Shown here: positions 23,770 to 32,300 of the stretch, one piece after another
Layout: every line of letters begins with the position of its first letter
Position numbering within the stretch: the first letter of the stretch is position 1
Assembly (NCBI GenBank): GCA_007123775.1
Contig: SLGK01000042.1
Location: 48,252-112,251 of the forward strand
From: Anaerolineae bacterium
Lineage (GTDB): Bacteria > Chloroflexota > Anaerolineae > Promineifilales > Promineifilaceae
Direction of reading: 5' to 3'
DNA length: 64,000 nucleotides
Translations under genes and position numbers: made by a program
Notes under the pieces: model-generated
What the model was told of the DNA's origin: nothing
The model's database searches: none
What the model saw: only the letters and a program-made list of their open reading frames with translations

Positions 23770-25893
23770 ATGACTATTTGGCAGGAACGGTTGCTGTTGG
23801 TATTGATACTGGTGGTCGCGGCCGGGCTACGCTGGAGCGGCCTGGACTGGGACGAATACCGCCATTACCATCCTGACGAACGGCATATCGCCTGGGTTGC
23901 TTCCTCCATTAGCTGGCCGGACGATTGGTCTACGGCTCTTCAGCCAGAACAGTCCACTTTTAACCCCTTTTACTGGTCGCCCACGGCCGAAAGCGCGGGC
24001 ATTGTGGTGCCGCAGGACCAGCGGCGCGATTTTGCTTATGGCCATGTGCCGCTCTACATGGGCGTGGCCGCGGCGGCCGTGGCGGAATGGGTTGCCCCCT
24101 GGCTCATACCTTACTTGCCCGATGACTGGCTGCTAACGCGGGACGTGCTGAACGGGGTGGAGATGATCCCATTTCGTCATTTAACGGCCGTTGCCCGCGC
24201 CTTATCTGGTTTAATGGATTTGGGTACGGTGCTGCTGGTCTACCTGCTGGGGCGACGGCTGTTTGGCCCGGCGGTGGGTCTGCTGGCCGCCGCCTTTCTG
24301 TCCGTCACCGTCCTCCACATCCAGTCGGCCCACTTCTTCATTGTTGACCCCTTCCTCACCTTTTTCGTTACGGCTGCCCTTTATTGCCTCATCCGCAGCG
24401 TTGAACGGGATGATTTACCGCAAAGACGCCAAGAACGCCAAGGCAAGAAGAGTCTTCGCGCTCTTCGCGTCTTTGCGGTGAAATTGAATGAGGCCCCACT
24501 ACGCCTACATTGGTGGTTACTGAGTGGAGTGGCAATTGGCCTGGCGGTTGGCTCTAAATTTGCGGCGGTAATGCTGTTTGTACCGCTGCTGCTGGCCGCC
24601 TGGGCCACGGCCGGGGATAGATGGCTGCGCTGGCTGCTGGCGGGAGGCGGCACGGCCGTTTTTACCTTCGCCCTCACCAATCCCTTTGCTCTGCTCGATT
24701 TTGGCTGTGAGGTGATTACGCCGGGAGTACAGTGGGGGCGGTTGACCATTCCCCAAATTAACTGGGGCAGTTGCTATCTGGGCAATATCAGCACGCAGCG
24801 CAGCATGGTGCAGGGACAGGCGGCGCTGCCTTTTACCTACCAATATGAAGGCACACTACCTTACCTCTACCACGCCGAGATGCTGCTGCGCTGGGGCATG
24901 GGGCCGCTGTTGGGGCTGCTGGCACTGGCCGGGCTGGGTTGGGCGGTGTGGCAGGGATTACGGCCGTTTCTCCCCTGGCTGCGCTTGTTTTGGACGAAAC
25001 GGCCGTCTGCCTGGCGTGATGGGTTGGTTCGCGTCTGGCAGCGGGCGCAGCAGCCCAATCCTTATTTACCCCACTACCTGCTGCTCAGTTGGCTGGTCCC
25101 CTATTTGCTGACGACCGGCAATTTCCAGGTGAAGTTTATGCGCTATTTGCTGCCAGCGACGCCGATTTTGTTGCTGTATGGTGCAGCCATGATTTGGCAG
25201 GGACGGAGGACGGAAGACGGAGGACGGAGAAGATGGCGGTGGGGGGTGACGGCCGTGACGTTGCTGTTTACCGGTTTGTATGCGCTGGCGTTTGTGAACA
25301 TGTATGGTCAGCCCCATCCCTGGGCCGAGGCGTCCCGCTGGGTTTTTGCCAATTTGCCACCCGGTACGCTAATTTTGAGCGAACGCTGGGATGATTCGCT
25401 GCCCAGTAACATGGTGATAGACGGCCGTTCCCGTTTCCGTCGCGAATATGAGAATGAGGAACTAACCTGGCTGATTCGCACCGGCCGGCTGGACAATGAA
25501 GAAAAGTTGGTCCAAAATTTGAGCTTGCTGGCCGAGGCTGACTATCTGGTCATAATGTCAAACAGGGTGTATGGGGTGGTGCCTCGTCTGCCGGAACGCT
25601 ACCCGCTGTCGGGCCAATACCACCAGCTGCTTTTTGACGGAGCGTTGGGCTACGAGCCGGTGGCGGTATTCGGCCGTTTTCCCCACCTGGGTAATTTTCA
25701 CCTGATACCCGACCATTTTGGCTGGCCGGGACTAACGCCGCCAACGGCCGTTGCCGACACCCTCGACCAGCATCCCGGCCTGAGCCTGGGTCGCGCTGAT
25801 GAAAGTTTCACCGTCTACGACCAGCCGCTGACCATCATCTTCCATAAAGTCGAACCGCTGACGGTGGAGGAGATGAGGGGGTTGTTTGAGTGA
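23770..25893 (+). CDS. GT39-type glycosyltransferase, membrane protein (PMT_2 superfamily)
   Basis: A protein of 707 residues with about ten transmembrane segments. The first outer loop holds the DWDEYRHYHPDERH segment with the acidic pair expected of GT-C enzymes that use polyprenyl-phosphate sugars. The C-terminal soluble part begins at ANLPPGTLILSERWDDSLP. It probably glycosylates a lipid or protein on the outer face. Two stretches are foreign to the fold: residues 217-237 (QRRQERQGKK with LRALRVFAV) and 478-488 (GRRTEDGGRRR). Both are encoded by interspersed repeats inserted in frame (24418-24478 and 25203-25232). Confidence 0.85.
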   Translation: MTIWQERLLLVLILVVAAGLRWSGLDWDEYRHYHPDERHIAWVASSISWPDDWSTALQPEQSTFNPFYWSPTAESAGIVVPQDQRRDFAYGHVPLYMGVAAAAVAEWVAPWLIPYLPDDWLLTRDVLNGVEMIPFRHLTAVARALSGLMDLGTVLLVYLLGRRLFGPAVGLLAAAFLSVTVLHIQSAHFFIVDPFLTFFVTAALYCLIRSVERDDLPQRRQERQGKKSLRALRVFAVKLNEAPLRLHWWLLSGVAIGLAVGSKFAAVMLFVPLLLAAWATAGDRWLRWLLAGGGTAVFTFALTNPFALLDFGCEVITPGVQWGRLTIPQINWGSCYLGNISTQRSMVQGQAALPFTYQYEGTLPYLYHAEMLLRWGMGPLLGLLALAGLGWAVWQGLRPFLPWLRLFWTKRPSAWRDGLVRVWQRAQQPNPYLPHYLLLSWLVPYLLTTGNFQVKFMRYLLPATPILLLYGAAMIWQGRRTEDGGRRRWRWGVTAVTLLFTGLYALAFVNMYGQPHPWAEASRWVFANLPPGTLILSERWDDSLPSNMVIDGRSRFRREYENEELTWLIRTGRLDNEEKLVQNLSLLAEADYLVIMSNRVYGVVPRLPERYPLSGQYHQLLFDGALGYEPVAVFGRFPHLGNFHLIPDHFGWPGLTPPTAVADTLDQHPGLSLGRADESFTVYDQPLTIIFHKVEPLTVEEMRGLFE
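24418..24478. repeat. full hairpin repeat inserted in frame in the GT39 gene
   Basis: Left arm 24418-24443 (CCGCAAAGACGCC with AAGAACGCC) and right arm 24454-24478 (CTTCGCGCTCTTCGCG with TCTTTGCGG) match at about 22 of 25 positions around a 10-base loop. The reading frame passes through and adds about 20 basic residues. Confidence 0.85.
25203..25232. repeat. half repeat, GACGGAGGACCGA family, in frame in the GT39 gene
   Basis: GGACGGAGGACGGAAGACGG with AGGACGGAGA. A single arm without a facing arm, translated as GRRTEDGGRR between two hydrophobic segments. Confidence 0.8.
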
Positions 25894-25895
25894 GA

Positions 25896-25974
25896 ACGTG
25901 AAGCGTAAAACGTAAAACGTAAAACGTAAAACGTAAGGCGTAAGGGTTTACGTTTTACTCTTTACGTTTTACGC
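25896..25974. repeat. modular inverted repeat, ACGTAAAACGTAA family
   Basis: The left arm carries five units of AACGTAA type in a row; the right arm is TTTACGTTTTACTCTTTACG with TTTTACGC. It lies between the GT39 stop and the next gene, immediately before its putative TTG start. Confidence 0.88.
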
Positions 25975-25975
25975 A

Positions 25976-27562
25976 TTGGAGGAAGACATCGAAAATCTAG
26001 CACAGCCCGTTGCATACAGCCGCCGCTACCTCTTTTTCACCGTCTTTGTGGGCGGTATGAGTACGCTGGCGGTCGAATTTGTTACCAGCCGCATGTTGCA
26101 GACCGTCTACGGCACGTCCAACATTGTGTGGGCCAACGTGATTGGATTGGTACTGCTCTTTTTGGCGTTGGGTTACTTTATCGGGGGCAAGGTGGCGGAT
26201 AAACGGCCGTCTTTCACCCTCTTCTATAGCCTGGTCACCTTTGCCGGATTTTGCAGCATCTTCTTTCTGCTGCTGACCAGCTACATCTTGCGCCAGGCGG
26301 CCGTGGCTCTGGCGACCCTCAACGTAGGGGCCATCATTAGCTCGCTCATTGGCGTCATCATCGCCCTGGCCGTGCCCGTTACCCTGCTCGGCTTCATGTC
26401 CCCCTTCGCCATCCGGCTGGCCGTGCGCCAGGTAGACGACGCTGGTCGCACCAGCGGTCAGATTTACGCCATTTCCACCATTGGCAGCATTTTGGGTGTC
26501 TACCTGCCCGTTCTGTACGTCATTCCCACCGCCGGTACGCGCCTGGCTGCGCTGCTGTTTGGCTCTATTCTGCTGCTGACGGGATTGGTTGGTTTGTGGC
26601 AGGTGCGGCCCCGGCCGGCGCTGATCGCCACGCTGCTGGCCCTGGTGGCCTTGCCCCTACTCTGGCCCATGACGCAGGGCAACATCAAGGCCTATGCCGG
26701 GCAACTGTTTGAGGGGGAATCCTCCTACAACTACGTCCAAGTGGTGCGGCAGGATGATTGCAACTATCTGCTGCTGAACGAGGGGCAGGCCTACCATTCC
26801 TACTACTGCGATGGTGGCCGCGTGCCTCGCATTTCGGTTTGGAGTATCATGATTGCCGCCCCCTTTTACAACGAAGAGCCGCTGGTGGCACAGGCGGCCG
26901 TTATCGGGTTGGCGGCGGGCACGATTCCCAAACAGTTTACGCGGGTCTTTGGCCCCATTCCCATTGATGGCATTGAGATTGACCCACTGGTGGTCGAGGT
27001 GGGGCGGGACTTTTTTAACATGACGGAGCCGAACCTGAATGTGATTGTGGGCGACGGCCGTTACGAATTCAACTTGCTCGACGGTCCCTACGACGTGGTG
27101 ACGCTGGACGCCTACAAAGTGCCCTACATCCCCTGGCACCTGACCACGCAGGATTATTTTGAGGAAATCCGGGAGCGACTGACGCCGACCGGGGTGGTGG
27201 CCGTCAACGTGGGCCGTGCGCCGCAGGACCGGCGGCTGGTAGAAGCCATCACGGCCACGCTGCTAGAAGTCTATCCCACTGTCCATGCCATTGACATACC
27301 GGGCACGCTGAATACGGTCCTGGTGGCCACCAGGCAGCCTACCGCGGCTGAGACGCTGCAACGGCATCTGACTAACCTGCCGGTCGATGCTGATCCTTTA
27401 CTGGTGGCCGCGCTGGAAACGGCCGTGACCCACACCGTCCCCGCCACTCCCGGCCCCGTCATCTTCACCGACCAGCGTGCCCCGGTCGAAACAATCGTCG
27501 ATTCCCTCGTCCTGCGCTACCTGCTGCAAGAGGGTCTGGTTGGCCTGCCTGGCCTGGAATAA
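25976..27562 (+). CDS. fused MFS-like/spermidine synthase-like membrane protein
   Basis: A protein of about 528 residues if it starts at TTG 25976; no ATG lies before residue 29, GGAGG is at 25977-25981, and the true start is uncertain. The N-terminal half has seven or more transmembrane segments (RYLFFTVFVGGMSTLAVEF to ALLALVALPLLW). The C-terminal half is a Rossmann methyltransferase fold of the spermidine synthase type: GIEIDPLVVEVGRDFFN, IVGDGRYEFNLL, YDVVTLDAYKVPYIPWHL and LTPTGVVAVNVGRA. Such fusions are widespread; polyamine synthesis has not been shown for them and the substrate is unknown. Confidence 0.85.
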   Translation: MEEDIENLAQPVAYSRRYLFFTVFVGGMSTLAVEFVTSRMLQTVYGTSNIVWANVIGLVLLFLALGYFIGGKVADKRPSFTLFYSLVTFAGFCSIFFLLLTSYILRQAAVALATLNVGAIISSLIGVIIALAVPVTLLGFMSPFAIRLAVRQVDDAGRTSGQIYAISTIGSILGVYLPVLYVIPTAGTRLAALLFGSILLLTGLVGLWQVRPRPALIATLLALVALPLLWPMTQGNIKAYAGQLFEGESSYNYVQVVRQDDCNYLLLNEGQAYHSYYCDGGRVPRISVWSIMIAAPFYNEEPLVAQAAVIGLAAGTIPKQFTRVFGPIPIDGIEIDPLVVEVGRDFFNMTEPNLNVIVGDGRYEFNLLDGPYDVVTLDAYKVPYIPWHLTTQDYFEEIRERLTPTGVVAVNVGRAPQDRRLVEAITATLLEVYPTVHAIDIPGTLNTVLVATRQPTAAETLQRHLTNLPVDADPLLVAALETAVTHTVPATPGPVIFTDQRAPVETIVDSLVLRYLLQEGLVGLPGLE

Positions 27563-27568
27563 TAATGG

Positions 27569-27668
27569 AACGCGGAGATTCACGGAGGACCACAGAGGTG
27601 CGCGGAGAAAAGCAAAAAGCCTCTGCGAACCTCTGCGACTTCTCCGCGAATCTCTGCGTAACTGCTTT
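27569..27668. repeat. modular inverted repeat, CGCGGAGATTCACGGAGG family
   Basis: Left arm AACGCGGAGATTCACGGAGG with ACCACAGAGG and TGCGCGGAGA; right arm CTCTGCGAACCTCTGCGACT with TCTCCGCGAATCTCTGCGT. It occupies the gap between the spermidine-synthase-like gene and the DUF1461 gene. Confidence 0.85.
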
Positions 27669-27682
27669 TTAGTGGTGATTTT

Positions 27683-28393
27683 ATGAACAACTTTCTCTAC
27701 GATCCAAATTTGATTAAAGCCGTGCGCTGGCTGATTGTCATGGCCATGCCTTTTATGCTTGGCCTGGGGGCTATCCGGGCCGTCATTATGTGGGATTATC
27801 CCGCCTGGGAATACCAGCGTATTCCCTCCGACCAGTTTGGCTTCACCGACGCCGAGCGGCTGGCACTGGCCCAGGCTACGCTGGCCTACCTGCAGCGCCC
27901 CGAACCGGCCCAGCAGGTTATCTGGATGCTGGAAGAGCTGCGCCTGCCCGGCACCGATGAACCGCTCTACAATGAGCGGGAAATCGACCATATGATTGAT
28001 GTCAAGGTGGTGGCCGATGCGATGTGGCTGATCACGCAGGTGGCTATGGTGGTGGTCATGGCCGGGATTTTGTTCCTGGTGGCCCGACCCTTCTCGCGCC
28101 GCGAGGCGTATCGAGGGATTTTTCAGGGTGGGTTGGCAACAACGGCCGTTTTGCTCCTCATCGGCCTGCTCATTCTCCTGGCCTGGGAATTCTTCTTTAT
28201 CCAGTTCCATGAGCTGCTCTTCCCGCCTGGCACCTGGACATTCGCCCGTACCGACAGCCTGATCCGCCTCTTCCCGGAGCAATTCTGGTTTGACGTGGGC
28301 GTTATTATCAGCGGTGGGGCGCTGCTGGCGGGCATTCTGGTGGCGGTGCTGGGGTATGGGCTGCTCAAATGGTCGGAACGGTCTTTGGTATGA
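27683..28393 (+). CDS. DUF1461 (TIGR01906-type) integral membrane protein
   Basis: A protein of 236 residues with four to five transmembrane segments (LIVMAMPFMLGLGAI, LITQVAMVVVMAGILFLVA, LATTAVLLLIGLLILLAW, VGVIISGGALLAGILVAVLG). The loop between segments 1 and 2 carries YNEREIDHMIDVKVV, which matches the HLxDV motif of the TIGR01906/DUF1461 family. The loop FPPGTWTFARTDSLIRLFPEQFW is also typical. Function is unknown. The ATG at 27683 has no strong ribosome site. Confidence 0.8.
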   Translation: MNNFLYDPNLIKAVRWLIVMAMPFMLGLGAIRAVIMWDYPAWEYQRIPSDQFGFTDAERLALAQATLAYLQRPEPAQQVIWMLEELRLPGTDEPLYNEREIDHMIDVKVVADAMWLITQVAMVVVMAGILFLVARPFSRREAYRGIFQGGLATTAVLLLIGLLILLAWEFFFIQFHELLFPPGTWTFARTDSLIRLFPEQFWFDVGVIISGGALLAGILVAVLGYGLLKWSERSLV

Positions 28394-28618
28394 GGACAGC
28401 GGATGGGGGGATGGAACGGATTCTTTTCACGATACCAATCTTTGGGAACCTGTGCTTTTTACTGGTTTGGTAGCGTTCTCCATGCTACAATGCGGGGGCA
28501 TTGACCCTAAATTGACCCCGATGTGACACTGGCTTACCGCCGTTTGTCTGTTGAGCCTACATCAGAGTTCGCGGCCGTGTGGCTGAAAGAGATGCCACCC
28601 CCTGAAGCAGGTTGAGCT
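28394..28618. other. intergenic region before the fused permease
   Basis: 225 bases without a gene. A TACAAT hexamer near 28485 could be a -10 element, but no matching -35 sits at the right distance. TTGACC occurs twice (28500 and 28511). The ribosome site for the next gene is weak. Confidence 0.35.
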
Positions 28619-31399
28619 ATGGATCACCAAAATCCACCGTCAGGCCAGCAGCACCCTACGCCAACTTCCTCTGCATCTGATGCCGGCATACCTGGCAGCC
28701 TGACTATACCGCCACCAGCCGAAACATCGCCGCCAGCCAGTCCTCCTCCCGGTGCAACTGAGCGCAAAGTTAAGCCAATAATGCGCTTTTTGCGATATTC
28801 AACCGTCCGTTTGCTGACCCTCTTTCTGGCTGTTGTGGTCGGTCTTTATATTACGCTCTTAGTCGCCGAATTAGGCGGCAAGATTGATGAAGTACGGTGG
28901 GCTAATATTCGCTGGTCAGCAGGAATGGCTGTGGCCGCCAACCCTGAATATAGAGACATATCGGCTACCGAGCGAGCATTCTTAACCGAGCAGTTGGCTC
29001 AACAGATAGCAGCCAACGCCGGTCTGGATCGGCCGCTCATGGTTCGAATGGCTGAATGGATGCCTCAGGGTCTTACCCTGCAATTAGGCAATAGTCGCTA
29101 TATTCGCTCGCTCACTTATAGGCCACCTCACGAACAGCGCCTCATTCGCCTGCTGATTTTAGAGCGGATTCCGAATACGCTGTTGCTGCTCGGTGTAACG
29201 AATCTGGCTTTCTTCTTTCTTAGCCTCAGTGCGGGTCTCTTCTTGTCACGACGTTACCAAAGCTGGCTTGACAGGCTCTTTGTATTGCTTTCTCCGTTAT
29301 CAACGGCACCGGCCTGGTTTTATGGTCTCTTTTTGGTGGCCATATTTGCCGGGATGTTGGGCTGGCTGCCGTTTAGCGGTATGCGACCATCGCCGCCACC
29401 TGATTCACCTATTCTCTACGGGCTGGGTGTTCTCAGACATATGGTGCTGCCGTTTACGGCCGTTTTCTTCAGTATCTTCTTCTACAGTGTCTACATTTGG
29501 CGCACCTACTTCCTCATTTACGCTGGCGAAGATTACGTTGATATGGCGCAGGCCAAAGGATTGCCGGACAAAATGGTGGAACGGCGCTACATCCTGCTTC
29601 CTACGTTGCCTCCAATTCTAACCAGTCTGGCCGTCATCGTTATCGAAGTTTGGGGCGGTTCCATCATATTGGAACGTCTCTTTAACTGGCCGGGATTAGG
29701 CGATCTCTACTTTGAAGCGATTTTGCGTATGGACACTGGTGTTATCGTCGGCCTTACCATTGTTTACGCCTACTTTTTGGCCCTGACCATTTTTGTGCTG
29801 GATATAGCCTACGCCTTTATCGACCCGCGAATCCGCCTGGGTGGTGGCAGTACGGGCCAGGCAATGTCTAAAACGGCCGTGCCTAAGCAGGGCTGGCGAC
29901 GCTTTTGGCCTTTCCGCAAGCCCACAACCAGTATATGGCATCGTCTTGCCCCCAGCCGCTCTAACTGGCGTAGACGCCTATCATGGACGGCCGTGTCACA
30001 ATTGCTGCATCGTCTGGCTGCCGCCTTAGCCGCTGTGCCCCGTAGCATTCCCCCACTTGTGGCCGGAATTGGCTGGGGTTTGCGCCAACTGGTTCGTTAC
30101 CCTACAGCCCTTGTTGGCTTATCTATCATATGTATAATGCTGGCCAGCGTTGTCTATACAGTTAGAACCATACCATTGTCAGAAGCTATTGAACTGTGGC
30201 GAGCCAGCGAAGCGGATTGGCACGAAGTGCCGCGCAACGCCCGCCCCACCTGGGTCAACTATTTTTCTCAGCAAAAACTACCGGAAACGGTTGTTATGGA
30301 CAGCCGAGAGGGTGCCGGTGACAAAATGGTCGAGCAGGTAGGCAGTGTCAAAGAAATCACCCTGACCTACACATTTGATTTTCCTTACGACGCCTTTCCC
30401 CAAGAACCAATCATCTATTTTTATCCACGATATAACCAAAATGTTCCCCACACCACCATGACCTGGTTGACACCGGACGGCCGTGAAATTCGGCTGGGGC
30501 AGCAATCGCCCCGTTATGCCCAGCGTTACCGTTTTTCCGAAGACAACCGGCTGATGCGCCGTTTGGACGGTCTGACGCCACAACAAGGTCTATTTGTGGC
30601 AGCTGACGCAGGCGAATTGATTCCACTTAAAGGAGAATACCAACTGCAAATTCAGACTCTTTTGTTTGAGGATGATGCTGAGTTTGATGCCAAGTTTATT
30701 TTGCATGGCCAGGTGTATGGCTGGGCTGGAACAGATTCACGCCGTCGTGATTTGAGCATTGCCTTGTTGTGGGGAACGCCGATTGCACTGGCATTCGGTT
30801 TGTTAGCCGCTTTGAGTACCACTTTTTTGACCATGACGATTGCCGCAGCCGGTGCCTGGTGGGGTGGCTGGGTTGACAACTTGGTACAGCGGCTTACAGA
30901 AGTCAATATGGTCATTCCTGTTTTTCCGGTATTGGCGATGTTTACAGCCTTTTTTACGGTGCGTATATGGACAGTGTTGGGCCTGGCTATTTTGTTTAGT
31001 ATCTTTGGCAGCAGTATTAAGACCTACCGTGCCTTATTCTTGCAGGTCAAAGAATCACCCTATATTGAAGCGGCCCAGGCATATGGAGCCAGTGGTTTTC
31101 GGGTGGTTAGTCGCTACCTGGTTCCCCGTGTGCTGCCGGTGCTAATCCCCCAAATCATGATTTTGGTACCGACCTATGTCTTTCTCGAAGCGGCGCTGGC
31201 TTTTTTAGGGCTGAGCGACATTTATCTGCCGACCTGGGGAAAGGTAATCAACGATGCTCATATGGCCGGTGCTTTATTCCGAGGTCACTACTACTGGATT
31301 TTACAGCCAGCCTTTTTGCTTATGCTGACTGCATTTGCTTTCGCCATGTTAGGCTTTGCTCTGGATCGTATATTCAATCCCCGGCTGCGTGATCGGTAG
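28619..31399 (+). CDS. fused DppB-DppC ABC transporter permease
   Basis: A protein of 926 residues in which two peptide/nickel-type permeases are joined. After a Pro-rich N-terminus of about 55 residues comes a DppB-like half (PRSIPNTLLLL-type start at RIPNTLLLLGVTNL, YIWRTYFLIYAGEDYVDMAQAKGLPDKMV as the EAA loop). Residues about 405-490 are a basic linker. The second half opens with LVGLSIICIMLASV, has a long outer loop of about 190 residues and then a DppC-like core with a second EAA loop (ESPYIEAAQAYGASGFRV). The normal length of each separate subunit is about 300-330. No solute-binding protein or ATPase gene is nearby. The in-frame join is real in the sequence. Confidence 0.85.
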   Translation: MDHQNPPSGQQHPTPTSSASDAGIPGSLTIPPPAETSPPASPPPGATERKVKPIMRFLRYSTVRLLTLFLAVVVGLYITLLVAELGGKIDEVRWANIRWSAGMAVAANPEYRDISATERAFLTEQLAQQIAANAGLDRPLMVRMAEWMPQGLTLQLGNSRYIRSLTYRPPHEQRLIRLLILERIPNTLLLLGVTNLAFFFLSLSAGLFLSRRYQSWLDRLFVLLSPLSTAPAWFYGLFLVAIFAGMLGWLPFSGMRPSPPPDSPILYGLGVLRHMVLPFTAVFFSIFFYSVYIWRTYFLIYAGEDYVDMAQAKGLPDKMVERRYILLPTLPPILTSLAVIVIEVWGGSIILERLFNWPGLGDLYFEAILRMDTGVIVGLTIVYAYFLALTIFVLDIAYAFIDPRIRLGGGSTGQAMSKTAVPKQGWRRFWPFRKPTTSIWHRLAPSRSNWRRRLSWTAVSQLLHRLAAALAAVPRSIPPLVAGIGWGLRQLVRYPTALVGLSIICIMLASVVYTVRTIPLSEAIELWRASEADWHEVPRNARPTWVNYFSQQKLPETVVMDSREGAGDKMVEQVGSVKEITLTYTFDFPYDAFPQEPIIYFYPRYNQNVPHTTMTWLTPDGREIRLGQQSPRYAQRYRFSEDNRLMRRLDGLTPQQGLFVAADAGELIPLKGEYQLQIQTLLFEDDAEFDAKFILHGQVYGWAGTDSRRRDLSIALLWGTPIALAFGLLAALSTTFLTMTIAAAGAWWGGWVDNLVQRLTEVNMVIPVFPVLAMFTAFFTVRIWTVLGLAILFSIFGSSIKTYRALFLQVKESPYIEAAQAYGASGFRVVSRYLVPRVLPVLIPQIMILVPTYVFLEAALAFLGLSDIYLPTWGKVINDAHMAGALFRGHYYWILQPAFLLMLTAFAFAMLGFALDRIFNPRLRDR

Positions 31400-31422
31400 T
31401 CTTCTCGGGAGTCCTAACTACT

Positions 31423-32277
31423 ATGGCAATAAAGGATTATTTGCTCATTACTGGCGTTTCTACAGGTATTGGTTATGCGGCAGCGGCCGATCTGGCCGGG
31501 GCCGGCTACCATGTTTTTGGCAGTGTTCGCAGCCAGGCGGATGCCGACCGCTTGCAACGGGAGATTCCGGCCAACTTTACGCCGCTGGTGTTTGATGTGA
31601 CGGATGAGGTGGGGGTAGAAACGGCCGTAGCCACCATCACCCAAACCATCCAGCCATACGGACTGACCGCCCTCATCAACAACGCCGGTATCTCTACGCC
31701 CGGTCCTTTGCAGCACATGCCCCTCGACGAGTTCCGCTACCAGTTTGAGGTCAACCTGTTTGGCCTGCTCCACATTACCCAGCAATGCCTGCCCTTGCTC
31801 GGCGCACGGCCCAGTCCCGGCCATCCGCCGGGGCGCATTATCAACATTAGCTCCGTCAGCGGCCAGATAGCCTACCCCTTTATGGGGGCCTACGCCGCCT
31901 CTAAACATGCGCTGGAGGCAATGTCCGATTCGCTGCGGCGGGAGCTGCTGCTTTTGGGTTACGGGATCGAGGTGATTTTGATTGAGCCAGGCACGGTACA
32001 GACCCCAATTGTGGGCAAATTTGGGGAGCAAATTGCCCAGTACATGGCTACCGGCTACGGTCCCATCCTGCAAAATGTGGCCCAGGAAGCGGCCGAACGA
32101 GAGGATAAGGCGCTGCCGGTAACGGCCGTTACGCGCATCATTAGGCAGTCATTAGAAAGTAAACGGCCGCACACCCGCTACCCCATCCCCCGCCAATGGC
32201 TAACTGGCTGGCTGCTGCCTCGTTGGCTGCCCGACCGCTGGTTCGACCGGCTAATCAGGCGCAAACTGGAAAAATGA
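31423..32277 (+). CDS. short-chain dehydrogenase/reductase
   Basis: A protein of 284 residues with the classical SDR layout: the cofactor motif TGVSTGIGYAAA at the N-terminus, NNAG in the middle, and the catalytic YAASKHALEAMSDSLRREL (Tyr-x3-Lys) preceded by NISSVSGQ. After the core, EVILIEPGTVQTPI is the usual loop. It should oxidise or reduce an alcohol or ketone with NAD(P). The substrate is not readable. It converges on the M23 peptidase gene with 23 bases between the two stops. Confidence 0.92.
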   Translation: MAIKDYLLITGVSTGIGYAAAADLAGAGYHVFGSVRSQADADRLQREIPANFTPLVFDVTDEVGVETAVATITQTIQPYGLTALINNAGISTPGPLQHMPLDEFRYQFEVNLFGLLHITQQCLPLLGARPSPGHPPGRIINISSVSGQIAYPFMGAYAASKHALEAMSDSLRRELLLLGYGIEVILIEPGTVQTPIVGKFGEQIAQYMATGYGPILQNVAQEAAEREDKALPVTAVTRIIRQSLESKRPHTRYPIPRQWLTGWLLPRWLPDRWFDRLIRRKLEK

Positions 32278-32300
32278 GGACGTGCGTATTACCCACATCC

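Noticed and set aside
25976..27562. A true spermidine synthase in polyamine synthesis
   Set aside because: The fused membrane half and the lack of speD or speA-type genes nearby make this assignment unsafe; kept as a fold-level call.
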